Shown here one piece after another: positions 1-12,800 of a stretch of DNA of 64,000 nucleotides. Source of the stretch: Mactromeris polynyma. Its lineage: Eukaryota > Mollusca > Bivalvia > Venerida > Mactridae. Within the stretch, counting starts at the first letter, position 1. Each line of letters starts with the position of its first letter. The stretch covers positions 3,482,941 to 3,546,940 of the forward strand of contig JASFXZ010000028.1 of the NCBI GenBank assembly GCA_032209605.1, in the 5' to 3' direction. Under the pieces are notes generated by a model. It saw nothing but the letters and a program-made list of their open reading frames with translations, did not search any database and was not told the origin of the DNA. A program made the position numbers and the translations under genes.

Positions 1-169
1 GTTGATGATTGCTAGATCACGTTATAACAACGTTGATGATTGCTAGATCACGTTATAACAACGTTGATGATTGCTAGATCATGTTATAACAACGTTGATG
101 ATTGCTAGATCACGTTATAACAACGTTGATGATTGCTAGATCACGTTATAACAACGTTGATGATTGCTA
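1..169. repeat. 31-bp minisatellite, left end cut by window
   Basis: Five and a half near-identical copies of a 31-bp unit containing GATTGCTAGATCACGTTATA. The array continues beyond the left edge of the window, so its full length is unknown. No coding content is seen; 170-650 is AT-rich and no exon was recognised there. Confidence 0.95.
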
Positions 170-653
170 AGAATGTCACGTCAATAAGAATCAATCTGTT
201 TGCTATGTACAACTACATTTCAAGTAAAAAAAAGTCGGCATCAATGTGAATATGATACATGGTTACAATTCAAGCTGACTATATTAATGTATCCTCTGAA
301 CTGTTCATTCTTCATCATTTTGTCATTGTGTTTTATAATGCTAGTCATTGTTACCCATGTTTTAAGTGCAATCTATAATAGTAACTCAACTATTCTTATC
401 TATTAGGTTTAAAGCTTACAGTCTGGAAAACTCAGTCAATAATTCAAGGTTTAATGTGCTGTCTGGTATAAGAGTTACACAAGGGTAAAATGTCTTTAGA
501 AGAAAATCTCTAGAAGAAAATCTCAAAACATTTTCTCTTACATCAACAGAAATACTTGACATTAGTAGTAAATACTTATTGCAGAGTATGTGGCATCTGT
601 CTGGCCATCTGTCCTGTCTTGTAAAACTTTAACTTAACCAGGTGTCACAAGGC

Positions 654-3226
654 GAATGTAGTCTTAGACCTACCATAAAATGTAGTCTTAGACCTACCAT
701 AAAATGTAGTCTTGGACCTACCATAAAATGTAGTCTTAGACCTACCATAAAATGTAGTCTTAGACCTACCATAAAATGTAGCCTTAGACCTACCATAAAA
801 TGTAGTCTTGGACCTACAATAAAATGTAGTCTTAGACCTACCATAAAATGTAGTCTTGGACCTACCATAAAATGTAGTCTTGGACCTACCATAAAATGTA
901 GTCTTGGGCCTACCATAAAATGTAGTCTTGGACCTACCATAAAATGTAGTCTTGGACCTACCATAAAATGTAGCCTTGGACCTACCATAAAATGTAGTCT
1001 TGGACCTACCATAAAATGTAGTCTTGGACCTACCATAAAATGTAGTCTTGGACCTACCATAAAATGTAGTCTTGGACCTACCATAAAATGTAGTCTTGGA
1101 CCTAACATAAAATGTAGTCTTGGACCTACCATAAAATGAAGTCTTAGACCTACCATAAAATGTAGTCTTGGACCTACCATAAAATGTAGTCTTAGACCTA
1201 CCATAAAATGTAGTCTTGGACCTACCATAAAATGTAGTCTGATACCTACCATAAAATCTAGTCTTATACCTACCATAAAATCTAGTCTTATACATACCAT
1301 AAAATCTAGTCTGATACCTACCATAAAATCTAGTCTTATACCTACCATAAAATGTAGTCTTATACCTACCATAAAATCTAGTCTTGGACCTAACATAAAA
1401 TGTAGTCTTGGACCTACCATAAAATGTAGTCTTGGACCTACCATTAAATGTAGTCTTGGACCTACCATAAAATGTAGTCTTGGACCTACCATAAAATGTA
1501 GTCTTGGACCTACCATAAAATGTAGTCTTGGACCTAACATAAAATGTAGTCTTGGACCTACCATAAAATGAAGTCTTAGACCTACCATAAAATGTAGTCT
1601 TGGACCTACCATAAAATGTAGTCTTAGACCTACCATAAAATGTAGTCTTGGACCTACCATAAAATGTAGTCTGATACCTACCATAAAATCTAGTCTTATA
1701 CCTACCATAAAATCTAGTCTTATACATACCATAAAATCTAGTCTGATACCTACCATAAAATCTAGTCTTATACCTACCATAAAATGTAGTCTTATACCTA
1801 CCATAAAATCTAGTCTTGGACCTAACATAAAATGTAGTCTTGGACCTACCATAAAATGTAGTCTTGGACCTACCATAAAATGTAGTCTGATACCTACCAT
1901 AAAATCTAGTCTTATACCTACCATAAAATCTAGTCTGATACCTACCATAAAATCTAGTCTTATACCTACCATAAAATCTAGTCTTATACCTACCATAAAA
2001 TCTAGTCTTATACCTACCATAAAATCTAGTCTTATACCTACCATAAAATCTAGTCTTATACCTACCATAAAATCTAGTCTTATACCTACCATAAAATCTA
2101 GTCTTATACCTACCATAAAATCTAGTCTTATACCTACCATAAAATCTAGACTTATACCTACCATAAAATCTAGTCTTATAACTTAAACATAAAATGTAGT
2201 CTTATACCTACCATAAAATCTAGTAAAACCTACCATAAAATCTAGTCTTATACCTACCATAAAATCTAGTCTTATACCTACCATAAAATCTAGTCTTATA
2301 CCTACCATAAAATCTAGTCTTATACCTACCATAAAATCTAGTCTTATAACTTAAACATAAAATGTAGCCTTGGACCTACCATAAAATGTAGTCTTGGACC
2401 TACCATAAAATGTAGTCTTGGACCTACCATAAAATGTAGTCTTATACCTACCATAAAATGTAGTCTTATACCTACGATAAAATCTAGTCTTAGACCTAAC
2501 ATGAAATGTAGCCTTAGACTTACCATAAAATCTAGTCTTATACCTACCATAAAATATAGTCTTATACCTACCATAAAATCTAGTCTTAGACCTACCATAA
2601 AATGTAGTCTTGGACCTAACATAAAATGTAGGCTTATACCTACCATAAAATGTAGCCTTAGACCTACCATAAAATCTAGTCTTAGACCTACCATTAAATA
2701 TAGTCTTAGACCTACCATAAAATCTAGTCTTAGACCTACCATAAAATGTAGTATTGGACCTAACATAAAATCTAGTCTTAGACCTACCATAAAATCTAGT
2801 CTTAGACCTACCATAAAATCTAGTCTTAGACCTACCATAAAATCTAGTCTTGGACCTAACATAAAATCTAGTCTTAGACCTACCATAAAATCTAGTCTTA
2901 GACCTACCATAAAATCTAGTCTTAGACCTACCCTTAAATCTAGTCTTATACCTACCATAAAATCTAGTCTTATACCTACCATAAAATCTAGTCTTAGACC
3001 TACCATAAAATCTAGTCTTATACCTACCATAAAATCTAGTCTTAGACCTACCATAAAATCTAGTCTTAGACCTACCATAAAATCTAGTCTTAGACCTACC
3101 CTTAAATCTAGTCTTAGACCTACCATAAAATCTAGTCTTATACCTACCATAAAATCTAGTCTTAGACCTACCATAAAATCTAGTCTTAGACCTACCATTA
3201 AATCTAGTCTTAGACCTACCATTAAA
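654..3226. repeat. 24-bp minisatellite, about 107 copies
   Basis: Tandem units of 24 bp built around GACCTACCATAAAA preceded by TAGTCTT. Two main variants (TGTAGTCTTGG and TCTAGTCTTAT/AG) are interspersed. Because 24 is a multiple of three and the unit lacks stops in several frames, it yields reading frames of up to 511 codons on the minus strand and 254 on the plus strand. These are octapeptide repeats without other support and are not called as genes. A block around 1,132 recurs 432 bp later (18 units), which shows block duplication inside the array. Confidence 0.96.
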
Positions 3227-3767
3227 GTGTGTACTTACAGTGTAGTAGTATTGATGACTCAATGAGTCTGTGTCTTACATCTGCTTTGTCTTCACAAATG
3301 CTGGGATAATGCCTGCCTGAAATTTGTCAGGACTTTTTTCCTTATAAAGTTTGATCTGATAAAGAAACCAATGCCCAATTGAAAATAGTATGTTTTTTTT
3401 CCAAATCAAAACCTGAAAAATCCCAATCAAAATAAGTATGATCAAGTTATCAGAATACTTAAATAAATTTGTTTTGAGAAAAAGTAATTATTGTGTTCAA
3501 TTAATGTATACATTTTTGTTTTGCCTAATTAAGACAGAGACACTAATTTTTCCGAACTAACAGGAACTGGACCCATTCCAAAAATGGTGAAAAGGCTCCG
3601 GGATACCACATGCTAACAGTTTGGATTGGACAGCATGAGAGTATTTCTTTCTCTATTGGGAGAAATTATTGGTGTAAGTTTACATATTTATGTATTCATT
3701 ATATGATCATTTTACTAGTCTTACTTTTAGTACTTAAAACTTAAAACTCACAGTTTTATTTTTGCAG
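3227..3767. other. intron stretch without recognised gene
   Basis: AT-rich sequence between the 24-bp array and the first recognised myotubularin exon. It ends with a good acceptor (pyrimidine-rich tract, TTTGCAG at 3,761-3,767). The preceding exons of the phosphatase were looked for and not found here. Confidence 0.6.
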
Positions 3768-3864
3768 AAAGGAACAATGCTTATAGTTTCACTAAGGAAA
3801 CAGAAAGAATGCAATTTGATCTGAAGGTAGCTTGGAGGTACACTGAAATTAACAAGACACACAG
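3768..3864 (+). CDS. MTMR3: MTMR exon a: start of phosphatase region
   Basis: Encodes RNNAYSFTKETERMQFDLK followed by VAWRYTEINKTH, matching the family segment before the first strand of the phosphatase domain. Acceptor TTTGCAG, donor ACACAG|GTAGGT. It begins in phase 1, so a further coding exon must precede it. A palindromic element starts 36 bp after the donor. Confidence 0.85.
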
Positions 3865-6800
3865 GTAGGTACACTGAAACTGGCCAACATTATATATCGA
3901 GGGTTCAGTGCAAGAGTATCGTAACTCCTATATAAATACATAGGAGTTACAATACTCTTGCGTTGAACTGTTCAAATTCTGCTAAATAGGTTATTAGATT
4001 TTTTTCCAATTAATTATATTTCATAAAAATTAGTTTTCCAAATTATTGTAAAGTACTTCTTTAGTGAGAACTTTATTTTTGCTTCATTAATAAAATAAAA
4101 GATTTTTGAAAAATTGCAATCATTTTCACGGTCTGATTCTAAATCCTGACTGTCCTATGAGGATATGATTCTAGTGATTCTAAATCCTGACTGTCCTACG
4201 AGGATATGATTCTAGTGATTCTAAATCCTGACTGTCCTATGAGGATATGATTCCAGTGATTATAAATCCTGACTGTCCTACGAGGATATGATTCCAGTGA
4301 TTCTAAATCCTGACTGTCCTACGAGGATATGATTCAAGTGATTATAAATCCTGACTGTCCTACGAGGATATGATTCTAGTGATTCTAAATCCTGACTGTC
4401 CTACGAGGATATGATTCTAGTGATTCTAAATCCTGACTGTCCTACGAGGATATGATTCCAGTGATTATAAATCCTGACTGTCCTACGAGGATATGATTCC
4501 AGTGATTATAAATCCTGACTGTCCTACGAGGATATGATTCCAGTGATTATAAATCCTGACTGTCCTACGAGGATATGATTCTAGTGATTATAAATCCTGA
4601 CTGTCCTACGAGGATATGATTCCAGTGATTATAAATCCTGACTGTCCTACGAGGATATGATTCCAGTGATTATAAATCCTGACTGTCCTACGAGGATATG
4701 ATTCCAGTGATTATAAATCCTGACTGTCCTACGATGATATGATTCCAGTGATTATAAATCCTGACTGTCCTACGAGGATATGATTCCAGTGATTATAAAT
4801 CCTGACTGTCCTACGAGGATATGATTCCAGTGATTATAAATCCTGACTGTCCTACGAGGATATGATTCTAGTGATTCTAAATCCTGACTGTCCTACGAGG
4901 ATATGATTCCAGTGATTATAAATCCTGACTGTCCTACGAGGATATGATTCCAGTGATTATAAATCCTGACTGTCCTACGAGGATATGATTCTAGTGATTC
5001 TAAATCCTGACTGTCCTACGAGGATATGATTCCAGTGATTATAAATCCTGACTGTCCTACGAGGATATGATTCCAGTGATTATAAATCCTGACTGTCCTA
5101 CGAGGATATGATTCTAGTGATTCTAAATCCTGACTGTCCTACGAGGATATGATTCTAGTGATTATAAATCCTGACTGTCCTACGAGGATATGATTCTAGT
5201 GATTATAAATCCTGACTGTCCTACGAGGATATGATTCTAGTGATTATAAATTCAGTATATACTACATGTAGTTCACATAGGGTCTGTACTGGTATACCAC
5301 CCCTGTACTTATCTACAGTGAATGTTGTTGTTATTGATCATGAGAAAAGACTGAATAACATTGACCATATCAATAAACAGGAGCTAGATTAAGAATTAGT
5401 GAGGAGAAGTTAACACATCAATGATAACGTGTGTTTCCGATGTATCCGATTGGATTAAAAGTGTATTGCTGGTTCCACATTCAAGATATTGTGAATGAAT
5501 AAAATAGGAAAAGTCAGAAATAAGGAATAGCAAATTTGAAGTTTTATTTGAGTCATGTCAGTCTAAAAGATGTTGCCTGTTTTCCAATCTTTTTTGTGGT
5601 TTGTATGTGTTATTGAGATCTTCAAAAAGCCCCAACTTTGAAGAGTTGACTGTATTTTCTATATTTCTCATGTCATACTGACAGTAGTAAATACCAGCCT
5701 TGTATTAAAGTGTATTGATAACTACTGACATTGTATACATTTTTATAAGAATCAATGCATTCAATGTCTGTACCTAAGTAATAAAGCTTTTCTTGTATTT
5801 AGTAACCAGTTCATATTAATACTTGAGACATTTTGATATGTTGTTATAATGTGATTGTATAACAACTTAAATACAAGATATGTGTATCTGGAAATATAGA
5901 AAGGAGAATACTTGGTTGTTTGGATTCTGAAAAATGATGACTGTGCATATATAACAACTCGAGTTGACTTTGTTATCTTTGTACTTTACTACTTTACTAG
6001 GCTAATAATCTTCCTCTTTTCACTTTATTTCCTGTTTTTCTTGATAGATATTTGTAGAATAATGTTTGTTCAGTTTGGTCAGATATATAAGCTAACGTGG
6101 TATCCCCTGATAGTATTGTTGTGTAAGAGTGTGGGAGGGTATCCTCTGATGGTATTGTTGTGTAAGAGTGTGGGAGGGTATCCTCTGATGGTATTGTTGT
6201 GTAAGAGTGTTGGAGGGTATCCTCTGATGGTATTGTTGTGTAAGAGTATGGGAGGGTATCCACTGATGGTATTGTTGTGTAAGAGTGTGGGAGGGTATTC
6301 CTCTGATGGTATTGTTGTGTAAGAGTGTGGGAGGGTATCCACTGATGGTATTGTTGTGTAAGAGTATGGAAGGGTATCCACTGATGGTATTGTTGTGTAA
6401 GATGTGGGAGGGTATCCACTGATGGTATTGTTGTGTAAGATGTGGAAGGGTGTCCCCTGATGGTATTGTTGTGTAAGATGTGGGAGGGTATCCCCTGATG
6501 GTATTGTCGTGTAAGATTATGGAAGGGTATCCCCTGATGGTATTGTTGTGTAAGAGTATGGAAGGGTATCCCCTGATGGTATTGTTGTGTAGGAGTGTGG
6601 GAGGGTATCCCCTGATAGTATTGTTGTGTAAGAGTGAGGGAGGGTAGCCACTGATGGTATTGTGTGGGACGGTATCCTCTGATGGTATTGTTGTGTAAGA
6701 ATGTGGGAGGGTATCCACTGACGCAATGTTGTGTAAGAGTATGGGAGGGTATCCTCTGATAGTATTGTTGTGTAAGAGTGTTGGAGGGTATCCTCTGATA

Positions 6801-9800
6801 GTATTGTTGTGTAAGAGTGTGGGAGGGTATCCTCTGATAGTATTGTTGTGTAAGAGTGTTGGAGGGTATCCTCTGATAGTATTGTTGTGTCAGAGTGTGG
6901 GAGGGTATCCCCTGATGGTATTGCTGTGTAAGAGTATGGAAGGGTATCCCCTGATGGTATTGTTGTGTAAGAGTGTTGGAGGGTATCCTCTGATAGTATT
7001 GTTGTGTAAGAGTGTGGGAGGGTATCCTCTGATAGTATTGTTGTGTAAGAGTGTTGGAGGGTATCCTCTGATAGTATTGTTGTGTAAGAGTGTTGGAGGG
7101 TATCCACTGATGCAATGTTGTGTAAGAGTATGGGAGGGTATCCACTGATGGTATTGTTGTGTAAGAGTATGGGAGGGTATCCTCTGATAGTATTGTTGTG
7201 TAGGAGTGTGGGAGGGTATCCCCTGATGGTATTGTTGTGTAAGAGTGAGGGAGGGTAGCCACTGATGGTATTGTGTGGGACGGTATCCTCTGATGGTATT
7301 GTTGTGTAAGAATGTGGGAGGGTATCCACTGACGCAATGTTGTGTAAGAGTATGGGAGGGTATCCTCTGATAGTATTGTTGTGTAAGAGTGTTGGAGGGT
7401 ATCCTCTGATAGTATTGTTGTGTAAGAGTGTGGGAGGGTATCCTCTGATAGTATTGTTGTGTAAGAGTGTTGGAGGGTATCCTCTGATAGTATTGTTGTG
7501 TAAGAGTGTGGGAGGGTATCCACTGATGCAATGTTGTGTAAGAGTATGGGAGGGTATCCACTGATGGTATTGTTGTGTAAGAGTATGGGAGGGTATCCTC
7601 TGATGGTATTGTTGTGTAAGAGTGTGGGAGGGTATCCTCTGATAGTATTGTTGTGTAAGAGTGTTGGAGGGTATCCTCTGATAGTATTGTTGTGTAAGAG
7701 TGTGGGAGGGTATCCTCTGATAGTATTGTTGTGTAAGAGTGTTGGAGGGTATCCTCTGATAGTATTGTTGTGTAAGAGTGTGGGAGGGTATCCTCTGATA
7801 GTATTGTTGTGTAAGAGTATGTGAGGGTATCCTCTGATAGTATTGTTGTGTAAGAGTGTGGGAGGGTATCCTCTGATAGTATTGTTGTGTAAGAGTGTGG
7901 GAGGGTATCCTCTGATAGTATTGTTGTGTAAGAGTGTTGGAGGGTATCCTCTGATAGTATTGTTGTGTAAGAGTGTGGGAGGGTATCCACTGATGCAATG
8001 TTGTGTAAGAGTATGGGAGGGTATCCACTGATGGTATTGTTGTGTAAGAGTATGGGAGGGTATCCTCTGATGGTATTGTTGTGTAAGAGTGTGGGAGGGT
8101 ATCCTCTGATAGTATTGTTGTGTAAGAGTGTTGGAGGGTATCCTCTGATAGTATTGTTGTGTAAGAGTGTGGGAGGGTATCCTCTGATAGTATTGTTGTG
8201 TAAGAGTGTTGGAGGGTATCCTCTGATAGTATTGTTGTGTAAGAGTGTGGGAGGGTATCCTCTGATAGTATTGTTGTGTAAGAGTATGTGAGGGTATCCT
8301 CTGATAGTATTGTTGTGTAAGAGTGTGGGAGGGTATCCTCTGATAGTATTGTTGTGTAAGAGTGTGGGAGGGTATCCTCTGATGGTATTGTTGTGTAAGA
8401 GTGTGGGAGGGTATCCACTGATAATATTGTTGTGTCAGAGTGTGGGAGGGTATCCACTGATGGTATTGTTGTGTAAGAGTGTGGGAGGGTATCCACTGAT
8501 AATATTGTTGTGTCAGAGTGTGGGAGGGTATCCTCCGATAGTATTGTTGTGTAAGAGTGTGGGAGGGTATCCACTGATAGTATTGTTATGTAAGAGTGTG
8601 GGAAGGTATCCACTGATAGTATTGTTGAGTAAGATTTGGGGAGGGTATCTTCTGATGTATTGTTGTGTAAGAGTGTGGGAAGGTATCCACTGATGGTATT
8701 GTTATGTAAGAGTGTGGGAGGGTATCCACTGATAGTATTGTTATGTAAGAGTGTGGGAGGGTATCCTCTGATAGTATTGTTGAGTAAGATTTGGGGAGGG
8801 TATCTTCTGATTGTATTGTTGTGTAAGAGTGTGGGAGGGTATCCACTGATAGTATTGTTGTGTAAGAGTGTGGGAGGGTATCCACTGATAGTATTGTTGT
8901 GTAAGAGTGTGGGAGGGTATCCTCTGATAGTATTGTTGTGTAAGAGTGTGGGAGGGTATCCACTGATAGTATTGTTGTGTAAGAGTGTGGGAGGGTATCC
9001 TCTGATAGTATTGTTGTGTAAGAGTGTGGGAGGGTATCCTCTGATAGTATTGTTGTGTAAGAGTGTGGGAGGGTATCCTCTGATAGTATTGTTGTGTAAG
9101 TGTGTGGGAGGGTATCCTCTGATAGTATTGTTATGTAAGAGTGTTGGAGGGTATCCTCTGATGGTATTGTTGTGTAAGAGTGTGGGAGGGTATCCTCTGA
9201 TAGTTTTTTGTATAAGAGTGTGGGAGGGTATAAAGTATCGACTAGTCTGTCTTCATGTGTAAAACTGGCAGTTATGTTGTTTTTATTTTTAGTCTGTGTG
9301 ATTCCTATCCGTCAGAACATATTGTTCCTCAAGTGATTACAGACGAGAATCTGAAGAAAGTGGCAGGATTTCGAGCACTGCACAGGTTTCCTTCCGTTGT
9401 TTGGAGGTAAAACGTTTATTTCTGCTTGTTTTGTCTGCTGCGTGATTTCTTTTTCCTTGTGTTTAGAAATTTCTTATTGACAGCTGTAGAATTACAATAC
9501 TGTAAACCAAGAAATTATTTCGCGCATTTTATGTTAGCGACTTTCGCGGTCAGTGTATTTCCGCGAAGTTTTCTAGCCGCGGAAACCTCTAGTATGACAG
9601 AAACGCGAACATTTCTAGTTTCGGTGTACAATGCCGTAAGTAAATGTGGAATTTACGTACATTGTTTTAATATCTTAATATGCACATTAAACATATTTAG
9701 TTAATAATTGAATAATTATTTATGATGTAGAATTCATGAATGTTCTTACTAGTTCTTAATATTCCATTAATCTTCACAATAATATCCATTTTATTCCGTC

Positions 9801-12800
9801 AAATTCTCCGAAAATAACAGTATCTAAATCTAGTTTCACTCAGTTGATGGGCATGTGACGTCATAGTCTATGAAATGTCGGTCATTGTGGTGAACAGGGG
9901 TAAAACACAAATAATAAATGCACATATTGAGCAACATTTAATCTGAAGATCAACATTTCAAATTTCGCATATGGATACAAGATAAACAAACAATTTGAGT
10001 TACAACAGTGCATAAGACGTGTTTTTATTTTCGGATACAGTTCTATTACTCCTTAAGAAGCAGACCTGCACGGTACCAACCAGATTTAATGATGTCAGGT
10101 TGCTGTTTGATTTTTTCAAATGCACTCATCATCCATTTAGAATGGATTGGTTTGATGGTAGACAGTTTTAAGTCAATGTCTAGCTTGTCAACTGAACAAC
10201 CTTTATCAAGCTGCTTTTTAACTAAGTCGGCGTACCAGAGCGTGAACTGGTTGTTCACCTCCTCTTTAACTTGCGCATTGCCAGACAAATCAAGAGGTTG
10301 TAGCTCCCTTGTGCAGCCCCCGGGAGTAAACACAGTATTTGCGGAGGTAGAAGCGTGCCGCTCATCGTACAGGATAAAAGGGCTGTTATTTGCCTTTTGT
10401 CCTCTATGGACACCTGTTTTGATCCTGAAACATAAACAAAGCTGTTAGTGACAGTAAATATTTTATCTCCAATTATTGCCAGTCATTGATTGGAGGTGTG
10501 AATAACCGTTATTACGGATTGTGGATTATAATTAAGTGTTTGGTTGTGTTTGTAAATTTAAATATGTCGACTGGGCTTACTTGTTACCTAGGTTTAGCTG
10601 TTGCGATTGATAATTAATATCTATAAAGAGTAAAATAGATAATGGTAATACTTAAAATTAAAATAAACTGCAGTGCATGTATATTAACATAGTTTTACCT
10701 TGTTTGTCCATGGTCCAATTGCCACAGGGGATTATGCTGATGTTCGTCTGATCGCAATTGTTGACGTATCAATATATACCTGGTTAGATTAGCTACCGTT
10801 AACTTGAGTTGAGTTGAGTTAAATAATGCCGACGGCCGTTGTGTTTTTATGCATGCAAAATCTGAATAACGACTATATTTTCGCGTTTTTCGCGATCGAT
10901 GTGCTTCCGCGAATGTTTATAGCCGCGAATAAGTCTACGTTATGAAAAACGCGAAATATTGTATCCGCGGAAATTTCTTGGAATACAGTAGTTGGCTGTA
11001 TGTAACATGGTGTTGGAATATAGAGTCTGTCTGACCTCTCATACATGTATTACATACTATTATGTTAAAATTTATGTTTAAAGCCTAGAATTTTGTGCCC
11101 TCACACAATTCGGGGGGACTTGGATTTTTTTTATTCGTGTTTTAAGACAAGGTTTACAGAGTTAAGTACTACACAGTGTATTTTGAGAGGACTTGTTATT
11201 ATTATTTTTTTGGAGGTTGGTCATTCGTCTGTTTGATAAGGCAAAAAGCTTGCTACTTCTCCATTAAGTTATATGAATGAGACATTACATGAAGAATTTT
11301 ATGTTTTTTACCAGGAATTCAAGAAATGGTGCTGTGCTTGTAAGATCCAGTCAACCAGAGATGGGATTCTTCGGCTGGAGAAATACAGATGATGAAAACT
11401 TGCTGAATGCCATTCCTGCTGCTTGTTCTCTGAATCCAGGCTTTAAAAATGCACCTAAGATTAAAGAAGATGGTAGTGGATCTGATCTTAGTTCAGATGG
11501 TATTTATACTTAAGGATGTATAATACACTTGTTTGGTAGAGATGGATTGATTAAGGCTGCAGCGATAGAGGGCATTCTGTTGGGTTCGGTGTCGATTACT
11601 GCCCTTTTGGTTTTTGGTTATTCGGTGTGGTTAAATAGATATGTGAAATACATAAAATTCTACATGACTGATGGGTTAATTTTAAGACTGGGCTCAGAAC
11701 TAACCAATCAGATGCTTGAGTTTTAAGAGTGGTTTTTATCACTGCATAACATGTACTGTTTTCCAGGAAGCTGATAAGAAAGTGATTAAAATTCTTACAA
11801 TTGATGTGATATTGATTAGGATTTAGAAAATTTTCTTGTGATATTAGATTGAGTCTCTGTGGTCATTGTATATTGCAGACAGAATTATTTCATTCAAATT
11901 ACTCCATATTTATTGATCCTTCTTGAAGTTCAGTTGTGTGATTTGTAACTGTTGGTTAAACATCCTCCCAATACATGTATTGACATGATATTTCTTGTAG
12001 ATTCCTCTACAGTGGAAACTACGAAGCCAGTAGAACCAAAGAAGATGCTGATTATTGACTGTAGATCATACAGTGCTGCCTTCGCTAACAGAGCTAAAGG
12101 TGGAGGAATGGAATGTCCAGGTATGATATAATCTGTCTCTGGTCATAGGAATTTTTTTTGAATGTCGCTGGCATTATGTATTGAATTCTGGAATAATAGA
12201 GTTTATGACAGAAAGATGTGGACATGAACAGTTTGTGCAGGGTTCGCACAGTCTTGAAAAGTCCTTGAATTTGATGCCTACCCCTTGAAAAGTATTTGAA
12301 TTTGTAACAGCCCAAAACTCCTTGAAAAGTACTTGAATTTTGTAAAAAACGAATGAATTGCTCTTGAATTCTTCTGCTGCGAATAGGAAAGGAACAACAA
12401 TAACAAACAGACTAGCAATGATGAAAAAAGGTGAACAAATGACAGCTTTCTTCGACAGGGCCTTCCGCAGAGTAGGCAATAGTATAGTAATACAGTACAG
12501 TATGGTACTCTATGGCTTTAATGCCCTAGTAATGTTCATGCTGTGTAATGGTCATCTCAGTGGCTTAAATTTAAAATACACTGGAACCCTTCTTCTCTAT
12601 ACCAAAAATTGAAAATGTTTTGTCCTTGGAAACGGGGAAACTCTACTAGAAAAGTACTTGAATTGTTTTTGGGAAGATCTGTATAAACCATGTTGTGTAT
12701 CAATAATGATCATTGTAGGACATTAATATACACGTTCTTTCTAACTTTGTCCTATGATTTACAGAGTATTACCAGAGCTGTGAAGTTCAGTTTATGAATC

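Noticed and set aside
629..3265. Long reading frames (511, 360, 303, 292 and 254 codons) on both strands
   Set aside because: They are translations of the 24-bp array (octapeptide repeated), are open on both strands, and have no splice context or known domain.
3561..3667. Possible extra MTMR exon between an AACAG acceptor and a GTGTAAG donor
   Set aside because: The translation does not resemble the PH-GRAM linker, and the obvious donor gives a stop at the junction with the next exon.
4135..5250. CRISPR-like regular repeat spacing
   Set aside because: There are no unique spacers between repeats, units are contiguous, and the genome is eukaryotic.
5912..9262. Reading frames up to 698 codons of Thr/Tyr/Ser/Pro words
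   Set aside because: They come from the 39-bp array read in the frames lacking stops; no conserved domain, and the array lies inside an MTMR intron.
10008..10448. 146-codon plus-strand frame
   Set aside because: It is the antisense shadow of the minus-strand transposase fragment that carries the recognisable PGGCT...LQPLD block.
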